A DNA stretch of 37,049 nucleotides from Streptomyces verrucosisporus (GTDB taxonomy: Bacteria; Actinomycetota; Actinomycetes; Streptomycetales; Streptomycetaceae), in the NCBI RefSeq assembly GCF_017114865.1, contig NZ_JADEYH010000040.1, positions 1 to 37,049 of the forward strand, given 5' to 3'. The notes under the pieces were generated by a model, which saw only the letters and a list, made by a program, of their open reading frames with translations, did no database searches and was not told the DNA's origin. Below, in pieces: positions 24,567 to 31,549 of this stretch. How positions within the stretch are numbered: the stretch's first letter is position 1; each line of letters begins with the position of its first letter. The position numbers and the translations under genes were made by a program.

Positions 24567-25755
24567 GGGAGCAGACCCTTTCCGGAACACCAGCGGAGAG
24601 GGACGCGGTGGCCTTTTCCTGGCTGGGGAATTCCGCTACGACGGGGGAAGAGGTGTAGGCGCGGGATACCGCGCGGAGCCATACCAGCTCGCTCGTTCTG
24701 TCCCGTCCGGTGACGCCGAGGGGCGGGTGCTCGGTGCCCTCCAGTCGGCGGCCGTCCCGGGAGAAGTGGGCGGCCGCACGCAGCCAGCAGGCTTCCGCCA
24801 CGGCGTCAGCCTCATCCTCCTCGACCGACCTCTGTTCGGCGAAGGACCGAGCACGCTCGTGGAGGTCCGCCGACACGTACTCACGCAGCGCAAGGCAGGC
24901 GTCCTCGATCTCGATGACGCAGCGCTCGAGCCGGAAGGGGACCCGCCATCGAGGGATGGGGGCGGAGAGCACCACGTGTGGAGCCGCTTCGGTGAGGTGC
25001 TCCCACAGGGGCTGGAGTCGGCGGAGCGTGTTCCAGTCCCTGGCGTGGTCCACGGCGACGGAGAGGGGCGGCAGGCAGACCCCGAGCGAGATCGACAGGA
25101 TCGCCGTCTGCTTGAGCGTCGTGGAGAGAAGGTCCTCCAGCTCCGGGTGTCCGGTGCCGGTGGAGAGGTGGATCGTGACGAAGACAACGCGCTGCAGGGC
25201 GTAGAGGCTGCCCAGCAGGGTGCCGAGGCCCAGGAACCCCAGGCCGGCCTTCCCCAGAAGGGTCCGGCTGTGCCGAACGCCGCCGAGGAACAGCCAGGTG
25301 GCGACGATCATGGCGACGCCGATGTACAGCGTGAAGACCGCCGTGTAGAGGACGGGGAAGACCGCCCCCTCTCCCTCGCCCAGTCTGACCGGTCCTCCCG
25401 GCGTCCAGTTGGCCAGCGCGTAGAAGGCGAGCATGAGAGGGAACGTGACGCCGACCGCGGCCAGCCTGGTGCGGCGCGCCAGGCCCTGGGGCCGGACGAC
25501 GGCGATGACGAAATCCAGGAGGTATGCGGCGGAGGCGACACCGAGCAGGTGTTTCAGCAGCGGGGGCAGTCTCATGCCGGCGCCGGCTGCGTCGTTGACG
25601 GCGGCCTTGGCCTCGGGGACTTCGAGCGTCATGGCCGCGGCCAGGCATACGAAGGTCAACGCCAGGCTTCGCTGCTTGCGGGAGTGCCGGATGGACGGCA
25701 GGCGCCACAGCGCCACGAGCCACAGAGCGCCGGCGACGATGGTGGGGATGTTCAT
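24556..25755 (-). CDS. MAB_1171c/DUF6545-type integral membrane protein
   Basis: A 399-residue protein with about seven N-terminal hydrophobic helices (for example SAAYLLDFVIAVV, FPLMLAFYALANW, LYIGVAMIVATWLFL) and a soluble C-terminal half beginning near RDWNTLRRLQPLWEHL. The latter is a typical landmark of the MAB_1171c putative transporter family (DUF6545). The ATG at 25755 overlaps the metallopeptidase stop by 4 nt, and the 3' end overlaps the PAP2-like gene. In Streptomyces such genes recur beside an HTH regulator and an ImmA/IrrE-like protease, as here. The membrane part may act as a sensor. No transport substrate can be read from sequence. Confidence 0.8.
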   Translation of the reverse strand: MNIPTIVAGALWLVALWRLPSIRHSRKQRSLALTFVCLAAAMTLEVPEAKAAVNDAAGAGMRLPPLLKHLLGVASAAYLLDFVIAVVRPQGLARRTRLAAVGVTFPLMLAFYALANWTPGGPVRLGEGEGAVFPVLYTAVFTLYIGVAMIVATWLFLGGVRHSRTLLGKAGLGFLGLGTLLGSLYALQRVVFVTIHLSTGTGHPELEDLLSTTLKQTAILSISLGVCLPPLSVAVDHARDWNTLRRLQPLWEHLTEAAPHVVLSAPIPRWRVPFRLERCVIEIEDACLALREYVSADLHERARSFAEQRSVEEDEADAVAEACWLRAAAHFSRDGRRLEGTEHPPLGVTGRDRTSELVWLRAVSRAYTSSPVVAEFPSQEKATASLSAGVPERVCSRGN

Positions 25756-26306
25756 GAGCGGCGGTTCCTCCGGGGGTGAGCCAGGGCGTCGTCGAGGCGC
25801 GTCACGGCGCCCGATCGCCCTGGCGCTCGGCCGGAGTGGGCCAGTTCCTCGAACAGTTCACCGAGAGAAGAAGCAGCCAGCTCGGCGTCGTACTCGGCCT
25901 CGCTGTCGTAGCTGGTCCGCCCGAGCGCGGTCAGCACGGCCGATGCGTCGACCCCCTGCGGCATGACCGACAGGAGCGACTCCACGACGCTTGCGTTCTC
26001 ACTGGTGTGACCGAGTAGCAGGTGAGCCAATTCATGGCGGACTATCTGGGCACGATGCCTCTCGCTCACCGCCGCCACGTGGAATATGTGGTCTCCGCTC
26101 TCGAACGAGATCACGAGACCACAGGGAGCGTTGACGCCTCCCGGGTCAGGCAGTTCGTGGAGGTACAGCGGTCGTCCACGCTTGACCGCCAACTGGTGGC
26201 ATATCTCGTCCACCGCATAGGGGTCGGATATCTCGATTCCCCGTAGCTGCTCCTCACACTTCCGCCTCAGCCGCGCCTCTTTTCGCGCATAGCGCCGATT
26301 GAACAT
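25752..26306 (-). CDS. ImmA/IrrE-type metallopeptidase
   Basis: A 184-residue protein with the zinc motif HELAHLLLGH (His91, Glu92, His95) in the ImmA/IrrE context VRHELAHLLLG. Relatives cleave XRE-type repressors: ImmA cuts ImmR of ICEBs1, and IrrE cuts DdrO. Start ATG 26306 is chosen because AAGGA sits 8 nt upstream; the longer open frame adds 29 unlikely residues. There is no HTH in this protein. The probable substrate is the HTH protein encoded 170 nt upstream on the same strand. It overlaps the DUF6545-type gene by 4 nt. Confidence 0.87.
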   Translation of the reverse strand: MFNRRYARKEARLRRKCEEQLRGIEISDPYAVDEICHQLAVKRGRPLYLHELPDPGGVNAPCGLVISFESGDHIFHVAAVSERHRAQIVRHELAHLLLGHTSENASVVESLLSVMPQGVDASAVLTALGRTSYDSEAEYDAELAASSLGELFEELAHSGRAPGRSGAVTRLDDALAHPRRNRRS

Positions 26307-26359
26307 GAACGAGATCCTTGCCGTAACCCCCGAGCGAGCACACTTGCGCAGTTCACGTC

Positions 26360-26391
26360 GACCGGATCGCAGCGTCCACGGCGATCCGGTC
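26360..26391 (-). terminator. Intercistronic hairpin between regulator and metallopeptidase genes
   Basis: GACCGGATCGC (26360-26370) and GCGATCCGGTC (26381-26391) are perfect 11-bp arms around a 10-nt loop in the 170-bp gap. No U-tract follows on the minus strand. It could attenuate read-through from the regulator into the protease gene or stabilise the regulator mRNA, setting their ratio. Confidence 0.6.
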
Positions 26392-26476
26392 AAACCCTCA
26401 AGCGAGGCTGACGATTAACCAGGAGGATCTCGACGGAATGCCGCCCAGGGCAGCGCGCCGGATGAAGTCGGCCGCG

Positions 26477-26959
26477 TCACTCCCCAACTTCATCAAGCCC
26501 TTCCAGCCGACGCGCCTGCTCGATCACCGCCGTGATCATCTTCAGGCTGTCGGCCGAGAGGCCGTTGGCGCGCAGCGCGAGTCCCCGGACCTCGCTGTCT
26601 CCGACGGTCGCGATCAGCTCCATGGAGGCGCGGATCCTCTCGGACTCCTCGGCGTCGAAGTCGGGGAAGAAGTACTGGGGCGTGACATGGAAGTGACGGG
26701 CCAGGGCTTCGACGGTTCGCACGGTCGGATTCGGCTTGGCACCGGAGCGGAGCTGCGAGATGGCGCTCTCCGAGATCGTCAGGCCGTCCGCCTCACCGCC
26801 CTCGCGGATGGCCCGGGCGACCTCGGCGTTGGTGTACCGCTTGCCCGTGGCCGGGTTCCTCACCGTTTGGAAGAGGTAGTTCAGCTTGTCGGCGAGAGTC
26901 GGCTGCCGAGCGCCGGCCGCGCCCACGGACGCCTCCGCCGAGCCCCCGGGCTCCACCAT
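26477..26959 (-). CDS. EspR-like HTH regulator
   Basis: About 160 residues. The layout resembles mycobacterial EspR: an N-terminal HTH with LADKLNYLFQTV, TNAEVARAIREGG, ISESAISQLRSGAKPNPTV and LARHFHVTPQYFFPD, then a C-terminal helical dimerisation region ending MITAVIEQARRLEGLD. Start ATG 26959 is preceded by CGGGAGGAG. A GTG 24 nt upstream is possible but has no such site. It is divergent from the mobile-element operon and lies upstream of the ImmA-like gene on its own strand. Two AACAC-N4-GTGTT palindromes (27036 and 27090) and a decayed third over its own -10 region make autoregulation and control of the element likely (inference). Confidence 0.85.
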   Translation of the reverse strand: MVEPGGSAEASVGAAGARQPTLADKLNYLFQTVRNPATGKRYTNAEVARAIREGGEADGLTISESAISQLRSGAKPNPTVRTVEALARHFHVTPQYFFPDFDAEESERIRASMELIATVGDSEVRGLALRANGLSADSLKMITAVIEQARRLEGLDEVGE

Positions 26960-26993
26960 CGCCGACTCCTCCCGCCTGTGCACTGGAGCCCGG

Positions 26994-27023
26994 ACGATAC
27001 TTCAGTGCAGATCTTGGGGTCAA
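26994..27023 (-). promoter_or_regulatory. Putative promoter of the EspR-like regulator
   Basis: On the minus strand TTGACC (27023-27018) is followed after 18 nt by TATCGT (26999-26994), 34 nt upstream of the ATG. A decayed palindrome related to the AACAC-N4-GTGTT boxes (GATAC-TTCA-GTGCA, 26996-27009) covers the -10 region and would allow autorepression. Confidence 0.45.
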
Positions 27024-27035
27024 TCAGCGAGGCGG

Positions 27036-27049
27036 AACACTGCAGTGTT
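27036..27049. promoter_or_regulatory. Operator box 1: perfect palindrome AACACTGCAGTGTT
   Basis: A perfect 14-bp palindrome whose last two bases are the first two of a TTGACA -35 hexamer (27048-27053). It has the same arms as box 2, so a dimeric regulator bound here would block plus-strand transcription. The adjacent EspR-like HTH protein is the natural candidate. Confidence 0.75.
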
Positions 27050-27078
27050 GACATGCAGGGATCACTCTGGCGTATGTT
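27048..27078 (+). promoter_or_regulatory. Putative promoter of the mobile-element operon
   Basis: A consensus TTGACA (27048-27053) is followed by GTATGT/TATGTT at 27072-27078 (18-19 nt spacing), a good match to a HrdB-type promoter with a slightly long spacer. It reads toward the plus-strand element genes. It is flanked by operator boxes 1 and 2, one over the -35 and one just downstream of the expected start. Confidence 0.6.
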
Positions 27079-27089
27079 CCAGTCACAGC

Positions 27090-27103
27090 AACACCGAAGT
27101 GTT
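27090..27103. promoter_or_regulatory. Operator box 2: AACAC-CGAA-GTGTT
   Basis: Same arms and spacing as box 1, with only the 4-bp centre changed, 54 bp centre to centre from it. Both boxes are followed by GA/AC-type flanks (GTGTTGA). Two identical-arm palindromes bracketing a promoter make a regulator-binding role much more likely than chance. Confidence 0.75.
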
Positions 27104-27176
27104 GAAGCGTCGGGTGGGTGCACGCAGCGTGTCACCCTCTGCGGCGTCCGCCGCACCCCCTACGCAAGGACCACTC

Positions 27177-27308
27177 ATGGCCGCCTACGCCTCTTCACGC
27201 AAGGCCGTGCGACTTCTACAGGGTTCAAGAACCAACTCTGGATCTTGGCGCAGGGCCGCGCGTATGTTCGTCGTCCCTCGGGCAGCCCGCCCGCCACGAC
27301 GAGCGTGA
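27177..27308 (+). CDS. Possible small ORF, 43 aa
   Basis: An ATG at 27177 with AAGGA 6 nt upstream opens a 43-residue arginine-rich frame (MAAYASSRKAVRLLQG...). The ribosome-binding site is the only support. The sequence resembles nothing I know and may be non-coding. Confidence 0.25.
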   Translation: MAAYASSRKAVRLLQGSRTNSGSWRRAARMFVVPRAARPPRRA

Positions 27309-27442
27309 GGAACAGCGGCATGCGCACACCCCGGGCCCCGTAGGCCCGTGTACAGCGACGGCGCCCGAGAGCGGCAACTCCCGGACGCCGGACGCTTGAA
27401 CGGCACAACCCGCCCCGGCAAGGGCGGAGATCGCCACCATCA

Positions 27443-27478
27443 CCACGCTGATCCCTTCCAGGGGGCGTCTCAGCGTGG
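27443..27478. repeat. 9-bp-arm inverted repeat before the small ORF
   Basis: CCACGCTGA (27443-27451) and TCAGCGTGG (27470-27478) are perfect arms; the 18-nt interval itself contains CCC-TTCCA-GGG, so the whole folds as one hairpin. It ends 8 nt before the AAGGGAG of the next small gene. It could be an operator or an RNA element controlling translation. Confidence 0.5.
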
Positions 27479-27500
27479 CAACACCAAGGGAGATTCTCGC

Positions 27501-27647
27501 ATGCGCTCTGTCCTGCGCAAAAGGCCCGACGACCCGGCCTGCGCGGCAGCCGCCCGCCTCTCCGACCCCGCCCGCCGACGACATCACAGCGCTCCGGCCA
27601 CCGCGCCGGCGCGCGCCTCCCACCCGGCGGACGGGAGCAGCCGATGA
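27501..27647 (+). CDS. Small basic protein, 48 aa
   Basis: ATG 27501 follows AAGGGAG at a good distance, and the stop overlaps the ATG of the HTH replication-like gene by 4 nt (ATGA). The peptide (MRSVLRKRPDDPACAAAARLS...) is basic and probably disordered. It may serve mainly as a leader peptide that couples translation of the next gene. No family recognised. Confidence 0.5.
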   Translation: MRSVLRKRPDDPACAAAARLSDPARRRHHSAPATAPARASHPADGSSR

Positions 27648-28549
27648 GCGTCAGCGCCCGTGAGTGGGTGTGGGAACGCAGCTCCAGCAAGGGCACCGCG
27701 CGTCTGGTCCTGCTGTCGATCGCCGACCGCGTACCGGACGAGCAGTGTGCCGCCTGGGCCTCGCTCGCGAGCCTGGTCGAGCGCACGAACGCGAGCCGGA
27801 CGGCGGTACGCGACGCGCTCACCGCGCTCACCGGGAGCGGCGAACTCCAGGTGCTGGAACACCTGCAGGGCCCGCAGCGCACCACCGTCTACCGCCTGCC
27901 GCGGGCAGCCGCATGGCTGGCCAAGGTCGCGGAGGCCCGGCGAGAGGATCCGGACCCGTACGTCGAACCGCCGACGGACTCGGACCCGGTGCCCGAGCTG
28001 GACGAGACCAGGCTCCGGCGGTACGGGATCTGGCCCAGGGAGGGCGGGGAATCCGCGCCCTCCCGGCGGAATCCGGCCGGTACACAATCCGGCACCTCAC
28101 GACGGGATCCGACCCCTCACCGTGCCGGAATCCGGCCCCAGCGGGGTACAGGATCCGACCCCCAGAACCGTAGAGAACCGAAGGTGAACCGTAAAGGCAG
28201 CAGTGGTGGTGCCGCCGTCACCTCGGCCCACGACTGGCGGATCGACCCCGCCACCCAAGCCTGGGCCCGCCGACAGGGCCACCTCGACCGCCTCGGCGAG
28301 GACGGCCTGGCCGCCGCCGACGCGAAGTGGCGAGCCCACCGGGCCGACCGCGGGCCCCGCCCCGCCGACGCCTGGGCAGCGGACTGGCGCTCCTGGATCG
28401 CCCGGGAACACCCTCCGGCCCACCCTCATCACCTCTACGCCCTGCCCGGCAAGGGCGGACCCGCCCCCGCCTGCGGGATGACCCGCGCCGAGGCCCACAC
28501 CGCGGCCCTTCTCGCCGCCCTCGACGAGCCGACCGGAACGGAGAAGTAG
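27644..28549 (+). CDS. HTH replication-initiator-like protein
   Basis: A 301-residue protein. Residues ~1-90 form a winged HTH of the HTH_36 type seen at the N-terminus of phage and plasmid replication proteins: REWVWERSSSKGTARLVLLSIADRV, WASLASLVERTNASRTAVRDAL, and TTVYRLP. The middle (~125-185) is low-complexity and is encoded by DNA that carries seven iteron-like repeats. The C-terminal part (DWRIDPATQAWARRQG, then WAADWRSWIAREH) matches the helical tail common in this family. The ATG overlaps the preceding small ORF by 4 nt. I infer a role in starting replication of an excised element, by analogy with lambda O, whose gene also contains its origin. A transcription-regulator role cannot be excluded. 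Confidence 0.78.
   Translation: MSVSAREWVWERSSSKGTARLVLLSIADRVPDEQCAAWASLASLVERTNASRTAVRDALTALTGSGELQVLEHLQGPQRTTVYRLPRAAAWLAKVAEARREDPDPYVEPPTDSDPVPELDETRLRRYGIWPREGGESAPSRRNPAGTQSGTSRRDPTPHRAGIRPQRGTGSDPQNRREPKVNRKGSSGGAAVTSAHDWRIDPATQAWARRQGHLDRLGEDGLAAADAKWRAHRADRGPRPADAWAADWRSWIAREHPPAHPHHLYALPGKGGPAPACGMTRAEAHTAALLAALDEPTGTEK
28025..28163 (+). repeat. Seven iteron-like repeats (GGRATCCGRCCCC) inside the HTH gene
   Basis: Degenerate copies of GGRATCCGRCCCC have their ATC cores at 28028, 28051, 28071, 28087, 28107, 28130 and 28153, so intervals are 23, 20, 16, 20, 23 and 23 bp, mostly about two helical turns. The cores fall in all three codon phases (2,1,0,1,0,2,1), so the repetition is in the DNA and not in the peptide. 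This is what an iteron origin embedded in its own initiator gene would look like. Confidence 0.65.
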
Positions 28550-28551
28550 CC

Positions 28552-29244
28552 GTGGACCGCCGCGAAACCGCCGCCCTGCTGGCCTACATCGGCCGACTCG
28601 ACCCCCGCACCATCCGCACCGACCAGGGCGAGGCCCGCGACCAGCTCGCCCAGTGGCACGAGCTGCTCGCGGACGTGCCCATGGCCACACCGCACGGCTG
28701 GGACGCCCGTGTCGCCGCCCGGGAGCACATCCGGGTCTCGCCGTATCAGATCCTGCCCGCGGACGTCGCCCGCCCGTGGGAGGCCTACCGGCGCGACCGC
28801 CTGCAGCGGCATACCGACCCGCCCCCGGCGGCCGACCCGGACGACCAGGCCGCCTGGACCGCCGAGCTGGTCAGCACCCGGCGCGCCGTGGCCTCGGGGA
28901 ACGCCGAGCCCGCACACCACCGGCAGATCACCGGCGGCCGGGTCAGTCCCGACCTGGAGGAGAGGCTGCGGCAGATCGGCTCCTGTATCCCTCCGGAGGC
29001 CCGGGCCGCCCTCGCGCCCTACCGGCCCACCCGGGCGGCTCGCGAGGCGGCCATCGCCCAGGGGCGGCCCGACGCCCTGTCGGTGCGCTGCGAGTGGTGC
29101 CACGCACGAGTGGGAGAGCCGTGCCGTCGCCGACGGGTCGGCCCCGACGGCAATGCGCGCGGCAGTGCACCCCGCGCCACCCCGCACCCCGGCCGCTTCG
29201 ACCTCGCGGCGGCCCGGCAGACCCCGCGAACCGCGATCGCCTGA
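28552..29244 (+). CDS. Zinc-finger-domain protein of mobile-element type
   Basis: A 230-residue protein starting at GTG 28552, two bases after the stop of the HTH gene. The N-terminal half is a helical domain typical of Streptomyces integrative elements (LLAYIGRLDPRT; GEARDQLAQWHELLADVP; AAREHIRVSPYQILPADV). Near the C-terminus is a short zinc finger, VRCEWCHARVGEPCRRRR, with a distal His (TPHPGRFD), matching small actinobacterial zinc-finger proteins of unknown function. Position within the element operon suggests a nucleic-acid-binding role in replication or transfer. Confidence 0.75.
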   Translation: MDRRETAALLAYIGRLDPRTIRTDQGEARDQLAQWHELLADVPMATPHGWDARVAAREHIRVSPYQILPADVARPWEAYRRDRLQRHTDPPPAADPDDQAAWTAELVSTRRAVASGNAEPAHHRQITGGRVSPDLEERLRQIGSCIPPEARAALAPYRPTRAAREAAIAQGRPDALSVRCEWCHARVGEPCRRRRVGPDGNARGSAPRATPHPGRFDLAAARQTPRTAIA

Positions 29245-29369
29245 CCGGCTCGCCTCGTCCCCGTCCCACCGGGCCGCGGCACCCGCTCCGCGCCGCGGTC
29301 CGCACCAGACCCCGCACCCGCCGGCCGCCGACCGTGACCGGCCGGTGCGGCAGCACACCGGAGAGCACC

Positions 29370-30017
29370 TTGCGTCACATCACCACCCACGACGCGCCGG
29401 CCACCGGCCTGCGAGCCATCGGCGACACCAGCTGGCACACGTACGGCGTGTGCCACGGCATGGACCCCGAGGACGCCGACGCCGTCTTCTTCCCGCTCCC
29501 CCGCGACCACGAGGCCATCGCCGAGGCGAAGGAGCTGTGCGGCCTGTGCCCGGTCCGCCGCGACTGCCTCGACTTCGCCCTGGAGAACGTCCTGAGGGAG
29601 GGCATCTGGGGAGGGCTGACCGAGGCCGAACGGCGCCCCTGGCACGACGGCCTGCCCCAGCGCCTCGACTACGACCGCGTGGTCGCGTTCTTCAACGGCC
29701 GCGACGTGCACCTGACCGAGGCCGAGCGCCAGGTCGTCATCGACCACGCCTACGTACGGGGCTGGCGTACCGACCGGCTCGCCTGCGCCCTCCAGATCAG
29801 CCACAAGCACGCGCGCGACCTGCTGCGGCAGGCGGCCAACAAGGTCTTCGACCGCGACCGGAACCTCGGCGTGCCGAGGCGCGGGAACAACAAGAGGCGG
29901 AAGCAGACGGCCCCGGCCGGCGACCGTCCCGCGGCCGCCGGCCCCGGCACGAAGCCACCGGTGCCCCGCCCGGCGAAGTCGGTCCCCGCGACCGCCCCTC
30001 TCGGAAAGGCTGCATGA
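29370..30017 (+). CDS. WhiB-like protein with C-terminal HTH-like extension
   Basis: A 215-residue Wbl protein from a TTG with GGAGAG upstream. The four Fe-S cysteines are Cys28, Cys57, Cys60 and Cys66 (CGLCPVRRDC), followed by the GIWGGLTEAERR turn at 78-89 needed for binding the primary sigma factor. Ordinary Wbl proteins are 80-130 residues. This one continues with a helical segment (EAERQVVIDHAYVRGWRTDRLACALQISHKHARDLL) that looks like a second helix-turn-helix, then a basic tail. It overlaps the DUF2637 gene by 4 nt. It may act as a redox- or NO-sensitive activator of the element genes. Confidence 0.87.
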   Translation: MRHITTHDAPATGLRAIGDTSWHTYGVCHGMDPEDADAVFFPLPRDHEAIAEAKELCGLCPVRRDCLDFALENVLREGIWGGLTEAERRPWHDGLPQRLDYDRVVAFFNGRDVHLTEAERQVVIDHAYVRGWRTDRLACALQISHKHARDLLRQAANKVFDRDRNLGVPRRGNNKRRKQTAPAGDRPAAAGPGTKPPVPRPAKSVPATAPLGKAA

Positions 30018-31549
30018 CCCACCTCCTGTCCTTCGGTGCCGCACCGGACCTGCCCCTCCTCCTCACCGCCGGTGTTCTCGTCGCCGCCGCGGCCCTGGCC
30101 TTGACCGGCTGGGCGGTCCGGCGGCGTGGGAAACTCCCGCGGAAACGTCCCGGCAGCCCGGCGGTCAAGGTCGCAGCCGTCGCCGCGCTCGGCTGCACCG
30201 CCTACAGTGCCGACACCAGCTGGCGCTTCGCCGCCGACTACCTCGACATGGCCGGCACCGCCGAGCGCGCCGCGATGTTCGGCGCCGCCGAGCTGGCGCT
30301 CTTCGCGACGGCCCTGATGGCCCGGCAGAACCTGGCGACCCAGGGAGCTCCGGGGCTGCCGGGAACTCTGGTCTGGGTCATCACCGGCGTACAGGTGATC
30401 CCCGCCTATGCCGAGAGCGGTCCGGTCGGCGGCACGGTCCGCGCCTTCGTCGGGCCGATCATGGCGGCGATGCTCTGGCACCTCGCCATGGGCATCGAGC
30501 TGCGCCTGCGTACTCCCGGAGCCGCTTCCCACGGCCTGATCGCCACCCTCGGGCGGGAGGCACGCGAGCGGCTGCTGTCCCGACTGGGCATCGCCGCGCG
30601 GGACCGCGACGCCGCGCAGATCACCCGTGACCGCGCCACCGCCCGCGCCGTCGCCCTCGCCGCCCGCCTCGCGGAGCGCACCCCGAAGCAGCAACGGAAC
30701 TGGCGCGGTCGGCGCCTCACACGCCGGTTGTCGAAGGCGATCGGGAAAGCCTCGGTCGGCACGGACCCCGCACAGCGCGCCGAACTGCTCGACCAGCTCG
30801 CCGCCCGCCGACACGCACTCGCGCTCGCCACGGTCCCCCTGCCCTCCCCCTGGTCCCCACATCACGACCACGACGGGACCGCCACGGTCCCCGCACCGAC
30901 CGGCCGAAGCGCCACGACCGCCATCGACGGTCCCCGCGTCACGTCCGAAGCCACTGGGGACCGGGGACCGTGCAATGGGCGGGGACCGGTCCCCGGTCCC
31001 GGGGACCACAGCACGGGGACCGGGGACCGTGCTGCGAGGTCCGGGGACCGTGAAGCGGGGACCGCGCCGGGGGCCGGGGACCGTGTGAGCGATGGACGGC
31101 TTGCACTCGAACCCCCTGCTCAGGGCCCCGAACCGTATCGGGGACCAAGAGGCACCGAGTCGGGGACCGCCCCCACCGAAAACCAGGGACCGAAGGACAC
31201 CGGCACGGGGACCATCCCCACCGGGGACCGGGGACACAAGGCCCCCCTCAAGCGGAAGCCGACCCCGAGGTCCAAGAGCAGCAAGTCCGGTGGCCGGTCC
31301 CACACCCCTCAGACGCCGCGGTCGCCGCGCGAGCCGGAGCAATCCGTGGAGGACCTCGTCAAGCAGGTCCTCCCCCACGTCCCCGCCCTGCTCGCCCGGG
31401 ACGGCAACGCAGCCATCACCCGCGTCCAGCTACGGGAGATCCTCCGACGGGAGGGCCTCAAGGGCGGCCGGAACGACCGACTGAGCCTTGTCCTCGCACA
31501 ACTGCGGAGCGAGGCGAGCACCACGAGAACAAGGAGCACCGCTCGATGA
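30014..31549 (+). CDS. DUF2637 membrane protein
   Basis: A 511-residue protein typical of Streptomyces integrative elements. About four membrane helices lie in residues ~10-165 (LPLLLTAGVLVAAAALALTG; VAAVAALGCTAYSA; AAELALFATALMA; AFVGPIMAAMLWHLAMGI). A basic cytoplasmic segment (ARERLLSRLGIAARDRDAAQ) follows, then a long disordered linker (~270-420) encoded by GGGGACC-rich DNA, and a C-terminal winged-helix-like domain (VQLREILRREGLKGGRNDRLSLVLAQL). The shape of membrane anchor, linker and DNA-binding-like end suggests tethering of element DNA at the membrane during transfer (inference). It overlaps the WhiB-like gene and the next small gene by 4 nt. Confidence 0.85.
   Translation: MTHLLSFGAAPDLPLLLTAGVLVAAAALALTGWAVRRRGKLPRKRPGSPAVKVAAVAALGCTAYSADTSWRFAADYLDMAGTAERAAMFGAAELALFATALMARQNLATQGAPGLPGTLVWVITGVQVIPAYAESGPVGGTVRAFVGPIMAAMLWHLAMGIELRLRTPGAASHGLIATLGREARERLLSRLGIAARDRDAAQITRDRATARAVALAARLAERTPKQQRNWRGRRLTRRLSKAIGKASVGTDPAQRAELLDQLAARRHALALATVPLPSPWSPHHDHDGTATVPAPTGRSATTAIDGPRVTSEATGDRGPCNGRGPVPGPGDHSTGTGDRAARSGDREAGTAPGAGDRVSDGRLALEPPAQGPEPYRGPRGTESGTAPTENQGPKDTGTGTIPTGDRGHKAPLKRKPTPRSKSSKSGGRSHTPQTPRSPREPEQSVEDLVKQVLPHVPALLARDGNAAITRVQLREILRREGLKGGRNDRLSLVLAQLRSEASTTRTRSTAR
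30832..31236 (+). repeat. Array of 18 GGGGACC words inside the DUF2637 gene
   Basis: Exact GGGGACC occurs at 30956, 30963, 30981, 31001, 31015, 31022, 31043, 31057, 31076, 31140, 31162, 31207 and 31223. Its complement GGTCCCC occurs at 30832, 30852, 30886, 30929 and 30988. The plus-strand copies fall in all three codon phases, so selection is not on a peptide repeat. Orientation switches near 30950, and a compact inverted block (30981-31007) marks the switch. A cis-acting transfer or partition site read by a DNA-binding protein is the best explanation. Confidence 0.75.

Larger units (their letters stand above)
27104..27500. other. Leader region of the mobile-element operon, few coding signs
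   Basis: About 400 bp between the promoter and the first supported small gene. It holds one weak small ORF (27177-27308) and two inverted repeats: CCGCCC/GGGCGG at 27410-27427 and the 9-bp-arm repeat at 27443-27478. No frame resembles a known protein. A long 5' leader or an unrecognised small RNA is possible. Confidence 0.4.

Noticed and set aside
25752..26306. ImmA-like metallopeptidase as the lanthipeptide leader protease
   Set aside because: It is on the opposite strand, cytoplasmic in type, and paired with an XRE-type regulator, its usual substrate class.
31206..31229. GGGGACCATCCCC in the DUF2637 gene, like the start of the CRISPR repeat
   Set aside because: Only 13 bases match and the rest of the repeat is missing. 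It is explained by the local GGGGACC array; a chance match, not a stray repeat or protospacer.
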